Assembly (NCBI GenBank): GCA_963530515.1
Contig: CAUSEC010000026.1
Location: 18,651-82,650, forward strand
Length of the DNA stretch: 64,000 nucleotides
Reading direction: 5' to 3'
Source: CBFFRJ01 sp963530515
GTDB lineage: Bacteria; Pseudomonadota; Gammaproteobacteria; Enterobacterales; Enterobacteriaceae
Both the position numbers and the translations under genes were made by a program. Within the stretch, counting starts at the first letter, position 1. Each line of letters begins with the position of its first letter. Under the pieces are notes generated by a model that was not told the DNA's origin, ran no database searches, and was given only the letters and a program-made list of their open reading frames with translations. Positions 55,876 through 64,000 of this stretch are shown one piece after another.

Positions 55876-57300
55876 TTATGTGAAGTGGCGGTGAAGTGTC
55901 AGGCGTGCTTCCACGCCCCCTTCCGGGCGATTGGTTATCTGGATTTCCCCGTGGTGCAAACGCGCTACTTCCTGCACGAACGCGAGCCCCAGACCGCTGC
56001 TCTTATGCCCATCCTCACGGGGGAGCGAATAAAAACGCTCGAAGATACGGTCCAGCGCATAATCCGGGATCCCCTGGCCGTTGTCACACAGAGTAATGAG
56101 GGTGAAATCCCCTGCCTCGCTGGCCTGCAGGCGAATAACGCCCCGTTCAGGGGTGAAGTCGATCGCATTATCCAGCAAGTTGCCGAGTGCCTGAGTCAAC
56201 AACCCGGTATCCGCCGTGGCAATAACGTCTGTCGCCTCCCACGCCAGTGTGAGATTTTTGCCTGCCAGCACAACGCTACGTTCGTCCGTAAGCCGCGAGA
56301 AAACATCGCTGAGCGGAACCGGCACTGGCGCAATCTCCTGACGGTTCTCCAGCTTCGCCTGCGAGAGCAGTTTCTCGACCAGATCCTGCATGCGGGCATT
56401 TTGGGCGAGAATATTGCCGGTGAAATGGGTAGCAACATCAGGGGGCGGATTTTCACGCAGGATTTCTGCCGCCCCGCGAATCGCGGCCAGCGGGCTTTTC
56501 AGTTCGTGGGTTAACGCATGCACATAGTGCTCAATGTAGTTTTTCCCTTCGAGCTTCTGACGCATGCTTTCCAGCGCCTGAGCCAGCTTTCGCAACTCGC
56601 TGCTGCCAAGCGACGGCAGCGGAAGCGGCGTATTCTCCGTGACCGCGTCAGCATAGCGGGTCAGCTTGCTGATAGAACGGTTGATCCACAGCGCCACGCC
56701 GAGGCCAATCATCAGGGCGATACCAAGTAACGCGGCACTCGCCCACAGGATCCGTCGCTCACTGCGCTTGATAACCGGCGCAATCGCGCTGTTGGGTTTG
56801 CCTACGCTCAGCACACCAATAATTTTACCTTGATCGGTTATCGGGGCCGCCACATACATCACGGTGCTTTCAGGATCATTAGGATCGGAAGGCGTGCTGC
56901 GTGCGCCGTATTTCCCCCGCAACGTCAGCCAGACATCATTCCAGCGTGAGTAATCTTCTCCCAGCGCTTTGCCCGCTGAGTCAAACACCACGTGGCCCGA
57001 CGCATCGGTCATATAAACGTGATACTCATTGCGAACTTTACGAATGCCGCTGATGTTAGCTCTGAAAGCCCGTTGTGAAAGCGACGAAAAGGCCTGCGCC
57101 AGTTGCCCGTTTTGCGCCTCGCCGGAGAGTAAATCTTGCCGCGCTATCTCTGCCAGGAGCGTGGCGGTATCAATCAGCGTGCCTTCGGTTGCCCGCCGCA
57201 CGCCGGGTTTGATCTCCTGGACGAATATCGACAGCACGAACCATGCGGCCACCGCCACAATCAGGAAATACCCCAGTAACAGCCGCATGCCGATGCGCAT
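55876..57300 (-). CDS. creC: Sensor histidine kinase CreC
   Basis: Membrane histidine kinase of 474 residues, same as E. coli. Two membrane segments (about 7-27 and 185-205) flank a periplasmic sensor; then HAMP, the phosphoacceptor His265 (HALTHELKSPLAA), and ATP lobes with DNAIDFTPERG, DNGQGIPD and GLGLAF. The start at 57300 shares a base with the creB stop (TAATG). Signals through CreB. Confidence 0.97.
   Translation of the reverse strand: MRIGMRLLLGYFLIVAVAAWFVLSIFVQEIKPGVRRATEGTLIDTATLLAEIARQDLLSGEAQNGQLAQAFSSLSQRAFRANISGIRKVRNEYHVYMTDASGHVVFDSAGKALGEDYSRWNDVWLTLRGKYGARSTPSDPNDPESTVMYVAAPITDQGKIIGVLSVGKPNSAIAPVIKRSERRILWASAALLGIALMIGLGVALWINRSISKLTRYADAVTENTPLPLPSLGSSELRKLAQALESMRQKLEGKNYIEHYVHALTHELKSPLAAIRGAAEILRENPPPDVATHFTGNILAQNARMQDLVEKLLSQAKLENRQEIAPVPVPLSDVFSRLTDERSVVLAGKNLTLAWEATDVIATADTGLLTQALGNLLDNAIDFTPERGVIRLQASEAGDFTLITLCDNGQGIPDYALDRIFERFYSLPREDGHKSSGLGLAFVQEVARLHHGEIQITNRPEGGVEARLTLHRHFT
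55880..55895 (-). promoter_or_regulatory. CreB binding site (Cre tag) for creD
   Basis: On the minus strand TTCAC-CGCCAC-TTCAC, a perfect direct repeat of the Cre-tag consensus TTCAC-N6-TTCAC. It lies inside the last codons of creC and 61 bp before the creD start. Confidence 0.9.
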
Positions 57301-57989
57301 TAACGGCTCCCCAGACTGTAGCCCATACCGCGGTGCGTGTTGATGGGCGCCGCCTCCGCATTTATCGCCCGCAGCTTGGCGCGCAGCGTCTTGATGTGGG
57401 TGTCGACGGTACGATCGAAACTTTCTTCGGCATCCACCCAAATAAGATCCATCAACTGCTGGCGCGAAAAGACACGGCCCGGTGCATTTAGCAGGGTTTT
57501 CAGCAGTAAAAACTCATAGCGCGTCAGGGGAAGGGCTTCACCACACCAGCGAATCAGTGCCGCAGGCTCATCCAGTTCGAATTGCCCGACACGCACGGTG
57601 GTGGACGGCGTGGCCGCTTTCTGAAAACGACGCAGCACGGTGCGCACCCGGGCGCACACCTCTCGTGGTGAGAAGGGCTTGGCGATGTAATCGTCCGCCC
57701 CCATCTCCAGCCCCAGCAGCTTATCGATTTCATCGCTGCGGGCGGTCAGGAACAACACCGGCAGGCCGGGTGCGATAGTCAGCAGTCGGCGGCACAGCTC
57801 AAAACCGCTGATATCCGGCAGGCCAACGTCGAGGATCGCCAGATCGGGCAACTGCCGGGTTGCCGCATCCAGAACCGGTAGCCCGCGTTCAAAAGCGCGA
57901 ACCTCAAAACCATCCTGCTGCAGCATATAGATCAGCGTATCGGCGATGCTTATCTCATCTTCCACCAGCCAGATTTGCGGTTGTGGCAT
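57300..57989 (-). CDS. creB: Response regulator CreB
   Basis: OmpR-type regulator of 229 residues with phospho-acceptor Asp54 (AILDVGLPD), GADDYIAKPFSPREV and a C-terminal winged helix ending in NTHRGMGYSLG. The ATG at 57989 follows GGAG by 5 bases; a GTG 6 bases upstream falls within the ribosome site. It activates Cre-tag genes such as creD. 11 bases after creA and coupled to creC. Confidence 0.96.
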   Translation of the reverse strand: MPQPQIWLVEDEISIADTLIYMLQQDGFEVRAFERGLPVLDAATRQLPDLAILDVGLPDISGFELCRRLLTIAPGLPVLFLTARSDEIDKLLGLEMGADDYIAKPFSPREVCARVRTVLRRFQKAATPSTTVRVGQFELDEPAALIRWCGEALPLTRYEFLLLKTLLNAPGRVFSRQQLMDLIWVDAEESFDRTVDTHIKTLRAKLRAINAEAAPINTHRGMGYSLGSR

Positions 57990-58000
57990 GCCCACTCCTT

Positions 58001-58471
58001 TTATTTGCCCCAGGGCATAATCGGCACGGCGCTCAGTGCGTTTTTCGGCGATCCTTCAACCACCTTGTCGGAGTAGGTCAGGTAGACAAGCGCGTTGCGT
58101 TTGGCATCATAAAAACGGACGACCTGCAGCTTTTTGAACACCAGCGACGTGCGTTTCTGGAAAACAACATCTCCCTGAGCCTTACCATTTTTTATCTTAT
58201 CGCTGACTTCAATTGGCCCAACCTGCTGGCAAGAGATCGCCGCATCAGAGGTATCTTCCGCCAGCCCCAGTCCGCCCTTGATCCCACCGGTTTTTGCCCG
58301 GCTGATGTAGCAGGTCACGTTCTGCACATCAGGATCGTCGAAAGCTTCGACTACAATTTTATGATCCGGTCCAAACATCTTAAAAACGGTGTCTACGGAG
58401 CCAATTTGTTCTGCCTGTGCTGCGCCACAGAACATCAGTAATGAGGAAAGTATGAGGCCTGTATATTTCAT
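58001..58471 (-). CDS. creA: Periplasmic protein CreA
   Basis: Secreted protein of 156 residues with a signal peptide (cleavage after residue 20, AAQA). Conserved body: IGSVDTVFKMFGPDHKIVVE and CYISRAKTGGIKGGLGLAED with two cysteines likely to form a disulfide. First gene of creABCD. The start MKYTGLILSS was chosen over an upstream in-frame ATG by homology. Function unknown. Confidence 0.94.
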   Translation of the reverse strand: MKYTGLILSSLLMFCGAAQAEQIGSVDTVFKMFGPDHKIVVEAFDDPDVQNVTCYISRAKTGGIKGGLGLAEDTSDAAISCQQVGPIEVSDKIKNGKAQGDVVFQKRTSLVFKKLQVVRFYDAKRNALVYLTYSDKVVEGSPKNALSAVPIMPWGK

Positions 58472-58680
58472 ATTGTTACCATTTTTAAAAATAACGGTGG
58501 GCAACTATTCATAGTTGAAGACGAAAACGTTTATAGATCACTAATTTACAAAAATCATCATGAAAATCAGTCACAATGCGCATTAATGCACAAAAAAAAC
58601 ACTGAATGCTAAAACAGCAAACGATGATATTATCCCATCCTTGTATCAGGCGTTCGCCGTTTTATGGAAGAGGATATTGT

Positions 58681-59550
58681 ATGGATCAGGCTGGGATTAT
58701 TCGCGATCTGCTCGCGTGGCTGGAAGGCCATCTCGATCAGCCGTTATCACTGGACAATGTGGCGGCAAAAGCAGGTTATTCCAAGTGGCATCTGCAAAGG
58801 ATGTTCAAAGAGGTAACGGGCCATGCCATCGGCGCCTATATTCGCGCCCGCCGCCTGTCAAAATCAGCAGTTGCATTGCGCCTGACCTCGCGCCCTATTC
58901 TGGACATTGCTCTGCAGTATCGGTTTGATTCACAACAGACCTTTACGCGCGCGTTTAAAAAGCAGTTTTCTCAAACCCCTGCCCTGTACCGCCGCTCTCC
59001 TGACTGGAGCGCGTTCGGCATTCGCCCGCCGATGCGTTTGGGTGAATTCACGATGCCGAAGCATGAGTTTGTCACGCTACCCGAAACGCGGCTGGTCGGT
59101 ACAACGCAAAGCTATACCTGCTCACTGGAAGAGATTTCTGATTTCCGTAATCAGATGCGCATTCAATTCTGGCGGGAGTTTTTGGGCAATGCGCCTTCGG
59201 TGCCGGCCGAAATGTACGGCCTGCATGAACCACGTCCGAGCCTGGAAAAAGATGACGAGCAGGAAGTCTTCTACACCACGGCACTGACGCCGGAAATGGC
59301 AAACGGACACATGCATAACGCCCATCCCGTCGTGCTGGAAGGCGGCGATTATGTGATGTTCTCGTACGACGGGCTGGCCAGCGGCGTGCAGGATTTTATC
59401 CTGACCGTGTACGGCACCTGCATGCCAATGCTCAATCTGACACGCCGTAAAGGCCAGGATATTGAACGCTTCTATCCGCAGGAAGATGCGCGCACGCAGG
59501 AACCGCCGCACCATATTCGCTGCGAATACTTAGTGCCTATCCGCCACTAA
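58681..59550 (+). CDS. rob: Transcriptional activator Rob
   Basis: AraC/XylS regulator of 289 residues, as in E. coli. N-terminal DNA-binding domain with two helix-turn-helices (SLDNVAAKAGYSKWHLQRMF at about 21-40; DIALQYRFDSQQTFTRAFKK at about 76-95), and a C-terminal GyrI-like ligand domain. Activates multidrug and stress genes together with the MarA/SoxS regulon. Start MDQAGIIRDLL at 58681. Its stop overlaps the end of gpmB. Confidence 0.97.
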   Translation: MDQAGIIRDLLAWLEGHLDQPLSLDNVAAKAGYSKWHLQRMFKEVTGHAIGAYIRARRLSKSAVALRLTSRPILDIALQYRFDSQQTFTRAFKKQFSQTPALYRRSPDWSAFGIRPPMRLGEFTMPKHEFVTLPETRLVGTTQSYTCSLEEISDFRNQMRIQFWREFLGNAPSVPAEMYGLHEPRPSLEKDDEQEVFYTTALTPEMANGHMHNAHPVVLEGGDYVMFSYDGLASGVQDFILTVYGTCMPMLNLTRRKGQDIERFYPQEDARTQEPPHHIRCEYLVPIRH

Positions 59551-60194
59551 CGCTGCAACTCATCCAACGCAGGGGCGTCAAGATGCGACACGTCCCCTGC
59601 CGTTTCCACGACCCAACCCGAAGCCAGCCATGCGCTGTCCTGATAGTCGATACGGGAGATGGAGCAGTTGCGCAGACGCAGACGGCGTTCAGCGTAGGCA
59701 GGCAGACCGAGAATAGTACTGACCAGGCAGCCAAGCGCCATACCGTGACTGACGATCATCGGACGGCTCCCTTCTGGCAATTCAAGACAGGCTGCCAGCG
59801 CCGCATGCATGCGGTCACCCAGCTCCTGCATGGATTCACCTTCCGGAATACGGCCACCCGCGGTGCCATTGACCAGGGTACGACGCCAGCCTTCTTCTTC
59901 TTCCGTCAGGGATTCGATACGGCGCTTTTCCAGCACGCCCATATCCAGCTCGCGCAGACGTGAATCAAGGGTGATTTCACATCCACATAATTCTGCGATG
60001 ATTTCAGCCGTACGGCGCGTCCGTCCGAGGTCGCTGGCGATGATATGGGTGATGCCCAGCGCTTTTGCGCGCTCAGCAACCTGCCATGCCTGCTGTTCCC
60101 CTTTCTCTGTTAACGGACTGTCTGAATGGCCTTGAATACGACGCTCGGCGTTCCACTGCGTTTCACCGTGGCGAACAAGGTATACCTGTAACAT
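59547..60194 (-). CDS. gpmB: Histidine phosphatase GpmB
   Basis: Histidine phosphatase superfamily protein of 215 residues. The catalytic motif LVRHGETQWN has the phosphohistidine at His9, and SHGMALGCLV carries the second histidine. Annotated as a phosphoglycerate mutase-like protein (YtjC); in E. coli true mutase activity is doubtful and other phosphatase substrates are possible. Divergent from yjjX. Confidence 0.93.
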   Translation of the reverse strand: MLQVYLVRHGETQWNAERRIQGHSDSPLTEKGEQQAWQVAERAKALGITHIIASDLGRTRRTAEIIAELCGCEITLDSRLRELDMGVLEKRRIESLTEEEEGWRRTLVNGTAGGRIPEGESMQELGDRMHAALAACLELPEGSRPMIVSHGMALGCLVSTILGLPAYAERRLRLRNCSISRIDYQDSAWLASGWVVETAGDVSHLDAPALDELQR

Positions 60195-60292
60195 GCTTTT
60201 TTATCCATTATACTGCGATGAAATTTATTATTTGAGGACGGCGCATCCCGTGATGAAGAACGCATCTCATTCCGGGCAGCCAGCTATAGATT

Positions 60293-60808
60293 ATGCACCA
60301 TGTTGTCGTTGCTACCACCAATCCCGCCAAAATTCGGGCGATTCTGCACGCTTTTAATGAGATCTTCGGCGAAGGGTCCAGTGAGATCGACTCTGTCGAC
60401 GTCGAAAGCGGCGTTCCTGAGCAGCCGCTGGGCAATGAAGAAACCCGTGCTGGCGCGCGAAACCGCGTTAACAATGCACGTCTTGCCCGACCGGAGGCCG
60501 ATTTTTGGGTCGCCATTGAAGCCGGTATTGATGAAGGCAGTACCTTTAGCTGGGTCATTATCGAGAATCGCGAACAGCGCGGTGAAGCCCGTTCTGCCAC
60601 CCTGCCACTACCGGAGGTGATTCTGGAAAAAGTGCGAGCAGGAGAAGCACTTGGCCCGGCGATGTCGCATTACACCGGGATTGATGAAATTGGTCGTAAA
60701 GAGGGGGCTATCGGGGTGTTCACGGCGGGGAAACTCACCCGGGCCAGCGTGTATCACCAGGCGGTGATTCTGGCACTCAGCCCCTTTCACAACACGGTTT
60801 ACCGCTGA
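60293..60808 (+). CDS. yjjX: Inosine/xanthosine triphosphatase YjjX
   Basis: NTPase of 171 residues that cleans non-canonical purine nucleotides (ITP, XTP), with the Maf/Ham1-like fold. Conserved: VVVATTNPAKIRAI at the start, ESGVPEQPLGNEETRAGARNR near 40-60, and FWVAIEAGID near 74-83. Tail overlap of 10 bases with trpR on the other strand, as in E. coli order. Confidence 0.94.
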   Translation: MHHVVVATTNPAKIRAILHAFNEIFGEGSSEIDSVDVESGVPEQPLGNEETRAGARNRVNNARLARPEADFWVAIEAGIDEGSTFSWVIIENREQRGEARSATLPLPEVILEKVRAGEALGPAMSHYTGIDEIGRKEGAIGVFTAGKLTRASVYHQAVILALSPFHNTVYR

Positions 60809-61128
60809 GCGTTCAGTAAGATCTCTTCCAGCCACATGCGCAGGTCGGCAGGGGCGGATTTCAGACTGTTAGAGCCTCGGGTAATGGTGGCAATACCGGC
60901 ACCCAGCTCCGTTTTCAGTTCGCGCTGACTCATCTCCCCGCGCAGCAACTCTTCAATAATTCGCACGCGGGTTCCCAGCGCCTCACGCTCATCGGGCGTC
61001 AGCATCAAATTGAGTAGCGGCAGGTGCAAATCCTGTTCGTAAGATTTTCTGACGAGTTCAACGAAGCGCAGCCATTCCTGGTTGCGTTGTTCGGCCATGG
61101 CCGCTGAATAGGGTGATTGTTGAGTCAT
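60799..61128 (-). CDS. trpR: Trp operon repressor
   Basis: TrpR of 109 residues. The helix-turn-helix (MSQRELKTELGAGIATITRG) is at about 66-85, and TRVRIIEELLRG contains tryptophan-contacting residues. The start MTQQSPYSAAMAEQ at 61128 fits E. coli; the longer frame runs through its own operator. It represses the trp operon, aroH and itself when tryptophan is bound. Confidence 0.98.
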   Translation of the reverse strand: MTQQSPYSAAMAEQRNQEWLRFVELVRKSYEQDLHLPLLNLMLTPDEREALGTRVRIIEELLRGEMSQRELKTELGAGIATITRGSNSLKSAPADLRMWLEEILLNAQR

Positions 61129-61143
61129 AATATTCCGCCATTT

Positions 61144-61173
61144 TGCTGCGTACTCGTTAAAGAGTACGCAGCA
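61144..61173. promoter_or_regulatory. trp operator of trpR
   Basis: Perfect palindrome: GCTGCGTACTC (61145-61155) and GAGTACGCAGC (61162-61172) around six bases, with one further matching pair outside. The core GTACTC..GAGTAC matches the TrpR autoregulatory operator in E. coli. Confidence 0.9.
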
Positions 61174-61191
61174 TAACACAAACAACGGAAA

Positions 61192-63132
61192 TCAGTAACG
61201 ACGCTGCCATTCCGTGTCGGTCAGCACAGTCGGCTTCGTCCCGTTCATAAAGAAGCGGTAGTAAGCGTCATACGCGAGAACGTTTTTCACATAGCTGCGT
61301 GTTTCAGAAAACGGGATGCTTTCGATAAACGCGACTGCATCAATACGCCCGGCACTGTTGTTCAGCCAGGTGCGTACCCGCCCTGGCCCGGCATTGTAGG
61401 CCGCAGACGAGAAGATGCGGTTGTTACCAAACTGCTGATAAACATATTGCAGATAGCTGGTGCCAATGTTGATGTTGGTCTCCGGCTCCAGCAGCTGTGC
61501 GACGTTGCTATAGCCCGGAATATTAAACATCTTCACCGTGTGCGTTGCCGTTCCCGGCATGATTTGCATCAGCCCACTCGCGCCAACCGGCGATCGTACT
61601 TTTGGATTCCAGGCGCTCTCCTGGCGGGAAATCGCCATCGCATAGCTCTGCGGAATGTCTTTCCCCTGGGTATAACGCGCATAAAGATCGTTGTACGCCA
61701 GCGGGAAACGCTCCTCCAGCTGATCCCAAAGTTTACCGGCGATCGTCGCCTGTACGCTCAGATCCCACCAGTGCTGGTTAAAGGCATAGCGCGCCAGTTG
61801 CGCCTGCTCAGGCACACTGCGGCTGGTGATCAAATTGGCCCATTCGCTACGTGCGGTGTTGTCCTGATTCCAGAACATGAGTTCGCGAACACGGGCCATT
61901 TCCGGCCCTTGCGCCAGCGCAGGGTCGATATTGCCAGGGGCTTTGTCGATTTTCATCGTATAGGCTTCACCGAGGCGCTGGGCGGCCGCCATGGGGTAAA
62001 ATCCGCGCTGCTGCATCAGCGTGTGCAGGATCTCTTTGGCTTCCGCCTCACGCCCGCGCTCCAGCAACAGATCCGCCTGCCAGTAACGCCATTCGTCTTT
62101 TTCTTTAGCTTCCATAGGCAGACGCGCAAGCCAGGTGTTCAAGCCTGCGCGATCGCCGTTGCCAATCGCCATGCGCACGCGCCGCTCAACAATCGAGGTG
62201 GACTGAGAACGCATAATGGCGTCATCACGCCATCGCGCCTGCTCGTCAGTCACGTCATTGCCCATTAACCGCCAGGCCACGGTGTCCCTGAGGATCTGGG
62301 TTTGATCTTCGTTCAGTTGCTGCGCCTGCACGAGCGACGGGATCATCAGGCGTGCATTTTCCACATCCTGGCGCGCCACGCTCTCAAAGGCTTCGGCCGC
62401 CATCTGGCGCGTAAAGTCCGTCGCCCCGGTGGTGCGGGCAAAATTCATCACGCTGTTCGGATCGTTTGCCAGCGCAATGATCGCCGTCGAGATGGTTTGA
62501 TAATCAGACGGCATCTGGCCCGCCAGCAACATCACCAGCCGGGTATTTCCCGCTTTCATCGCCAGGCGAATACGTTCCAGGAATGCCAGCGGATCCTGAG
62601 TGCCAGACGCACGCCACGCGCCAAACAGCTGGTCACAGGCGTTCGGCTGACTGCTGCCGGTCAGCCAGAGGTCTTTCGCCCCCTGCCAGGCTTCTTCAGC
62701 CTGCCCGGTGCTCCACTTTGCATAGTAGTAATTACATTGTGCTTCGGTCGTCGCCGGTTTTTCCGGGCTGAAAGCCAGCAGGCCACGCCAGTCCTGTCGA
62801 CGAGCCAGCTCGTTGACGAAACGCGTTTTCAGCGTACGTGCCGGAGGGAGCGTAGGGTTAGCCTGAATAAAGTTGCTGACGGTGACCGTGGGTTGGTTCA
62901 TCAGATCGTCAGTAATCTGGCGGTATTCCAGATACGGATAGAGCGGATAATCTTTCAGCGTCGGCATGAGTTGCGACACCACGTCCATCTGCTTTTTATC
63001 CCACGCCTGCTTGATTTGCGTATAACGACTGCGTTGTTCATCCAGTGAGTCCGCTCGCACTGCATGGCTGAGGGACAGTAAACACATACTGGCCACCAGG
63101 TAACGCCAGGTGGCTTGTTTCGCTCTCTGCAC
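61192..63132 (-). CDS. slt: Soluble lytic murein transglycosylase
   Basis: Periplasmic Slt70 of 646 residues (E. coli 645). Signal peptide at 1-27 (HAVRA, then DSL), a long alpha-helical superhelix to about 450, and a C-terminal lysozyme-like domain with the catalytic glutamate in AISRQESAWNPK and the GASGLMQIMPGTA and AYNAGPGRVRTW motifs. It cuts peptidoglycan with 1,6-anhydro product. Upstream of trpR in the same direction. Confidence 0.98.
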   Translation of the reverse strand: MQRAKQATWRYLVASMCLLSLSHAVRADSLDEQRSRYTQIKQAWDKKQMDVVSQLMPTLKDYPLYPYLEYRQITDDLMNQPTVTVSNFIQANPTLPPARTLKTRFVNELARRQDWRGLLAFSPEKPATTEAQCNYYYAKWSTGQAEEAWQGAKDLWLTGSSQPNACDQLFGAWRASGTQDPLAFLERIRLAMKAGNTRLVMLLAGQMPSDYQTISTAIIALANDPNSVMNFARTTGATDFTRQMAAEAFESVARQDVENARLMIPSLVQAQQLNEDQTQILRDTVAWRLMGNDVTDEQARWRDDAIMRSQSTSIVERRVRMAIGNGDRAGLNTWLARLPMEAKEKDEWRYWQADLLLERGREAEAKEILHTLMQQRGFYPMAAAQRLGEAYTMKIDKAPGNIDPALAQGPEMARVRELMFWNQDNTARSEWANLITSRSVPEQAQLARYAFNQHWWDLSVQATIAGKLWDQLEERFPLAYNDLYARYTQGKDIPQSYAMAISRQESAWNPKVRSPVGASGLMQIMPGTATHTVKMFNIPGYSNVAQLLEPETNINIGTSYLQYVYQQFGNNRIFSSAAYNAGPGRVRTWLNNSAGRIDAVAFIESIPFSETRSYVKNVLAYDAYYRFFMNGTKPTVLTDTEWQRRY

Positions 63133-63339
63133 TGCGCATTCCTCTTATCAAAACGGTCCTTGCAGCTTCATGCCGCATCATCTCTTAATGCTAACCGTGC
63201 CCGGCGCAACGCGCCATGTTATGCACACTTTTTTACCTTTCTCGCCTGTTTTAACACACCTTGAGTGGCTGGCTGGGATTGGGCAAAGAAAACGGCTACA
63301 CTCCGCTGTTGATATTACATAAAAGAGGCGAAGTCCAAC

Positions 63340-64000
63340 GTGGCTCAATTCGTATATACCATGCACCGTGTCGGCAAGGTGGTTCCGCCGAAACGTCATA
63401 TTCTGAAAAACATCTCGCTGAGTTTCTTCCCTGGCGCAAAAATCGGCGTACTGGGCCTTAACGGTGCCGGTAAATCCACCCTGCTGCGCATTATGGCTGG
63501 CATCGACACCGACATCGAAGGTGAAGCCCGCCCGCAGCCGGGTCTTAAAATTGGCTACCTGCCGCAGGAGCCAAAATTAAACGTCGAGCAGACCGTTCGC
63601 GAATCCGTGGAAGAAGCGGTTGCCGAAGTGGTTAACGCGCTGAAAGGTCTGGATGAAGTGTATGCGAAGTACGCTGAGCCAGACGCTGACTTCGACAAAC
63701 TCGCCGCGCAACAAGGTAAGTTTGAAGAAATCATCCAGGCGCACGACGGTCACAACCTGAACGTGCAGCTGGAACGTGCTGCCGACGCACTGCGTCTGCC
63801 GGACTGGGATGCCAAAATCGGCAACCTCTCCGGGGGCGAGCGTCGCCGCGTGGCGCTGTGCCGCCTGCTGCTCGAAAAACCGGACATGCTGCTGCTCGAC
63901 GAACCGACGAACCACCTGGACGCCGAATCCGTGGCGTGGCTGGAACGCTTCCTGCACGACTTCGAAGGTACCGTTGTGGCGATTACCCACGACCGTTACT
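63340..64000 (+). CDS. ettA: Energy-dependent translational throttle protein EttA, N-terminal part
   Basis: ABC-F protein that binds the ribosomal E site and gates elongation by the ATP/ADP ratio. The first 220 residues are present: Walker A GLNGAGKST (about 39-47), signature LSGGERRRVAL, Walker B MLLLDEPTNHLD, and the switch ITHDRY at the window edge. The start is GTG at 63340 (then GCT CAA TTC), with AGAGGCG upstream, giving MAQFVYTMHRVGKVV as in E. coli. Cut by the window, not by mutation. Confidence 0.96.
   Translation, partial: MAQFVYTMHRVGKVVPPKRHILKNISLSFFPGAKIGVLGLNGAGKSTLLRIMAGIDTDIEGEARPQPGLKIGYLPQEPKLNVEQTVRESVEEAVAEVVNALKGLDEVYAKYAEPDADFDKLAAQQGKFEEIIQAHDGHNLNVQLERAADALRLPDWDAKIGNLSGGERRRVALCRLLLEKPDMLLLDEPTNHLDAESVAWLERFLHDFEGTVVAITHDRY

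Overview
The window is a chromosomal core segment of an Enterobacteriaceae bacterium. Gene content and order follow the E. coli K-12 region around map position zero, read in reverse: the yaaU end, fixXCBA, caiTABCDE and caiF, carAB, dapB, rihC, ispH-fkpB-lspA-ileS-ribF, rpsT, nhaAR, dnaKJ, satP, mog, talB, yaaJ, yaaA, a yaaX relative, thrLABC, lasT, arcA, creABCD, rob, gpmB, yjjX, trpR, slt and ettA. Proteins look near-identical to, but not the same as, the E. coli ones, with several insertions relative to K-12. This suggests a relative such as Citrobacter, Enterobacter, Lelliottia or Leclercia; the sequence alone does not settle the genus. No rRNA, tRNA, CRISPR array, insertion sequence or prophage was seen.

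Layout. 1-11.8 kb: anaerobic carnitine module. Divergent fixABCX (electron transfer to CaiA) and caiTABCDE (uptake, CoA activation and reduction of carnitine/crotonobetaine) flank a 474-bp control region; caiF, the activator, lies convergent at the end. 12-17.7 kb: carAB with a conserved control region (ARG boxes, PurR and RutR sites), then dapB. 17.9-19.6 kb: a divergent AlaX-like editing hydrolase and LysR regulator, absent from this place in K-12. 19.6-26.3 kb: rihC and the ribF-ileS-lspA-fkpB-ispH cluster. 26.6-28.4 kb: rpsT and an inserted ArsR/ACT/monooxygenase operon. 28.5-34.8 kb: nhaAR, dnaKJ with a heat-shock promoter, and satP.

34.8-42.5 kb is the most accessory stretch. It holds a CLC-type channel/antiporter and a FecCD-type ABC importer preceded by a Fur-box candidate and a compact, riboswitch-like folded leader. 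It also holds a molybdate/tungstate-type binding protein plus permease under a ModE-like palindrome with no ATPase gene beside them, and an MFS transporter. The nearby mog gene (molybdenum cofactor synthesis) makes the ModE-like site more interesting.

42.6-64 kb returns to conserved core: mog, talB, an alanine/glycine symporter, yaaA, a DUF2502 protein with an RHDD repeat, the threonine operon with leader and attenuator, lasT, arcA with a long leader (FNR box and antisense yjjY), creABCD with a Cre tag, rob, gpmB, yjjX, trpR with its operator, slt and the start of ettA. The main candidates for new biology are the folded leader at 36.27 kb and the ATPase-less transporter at 39.4-41.2 kb.
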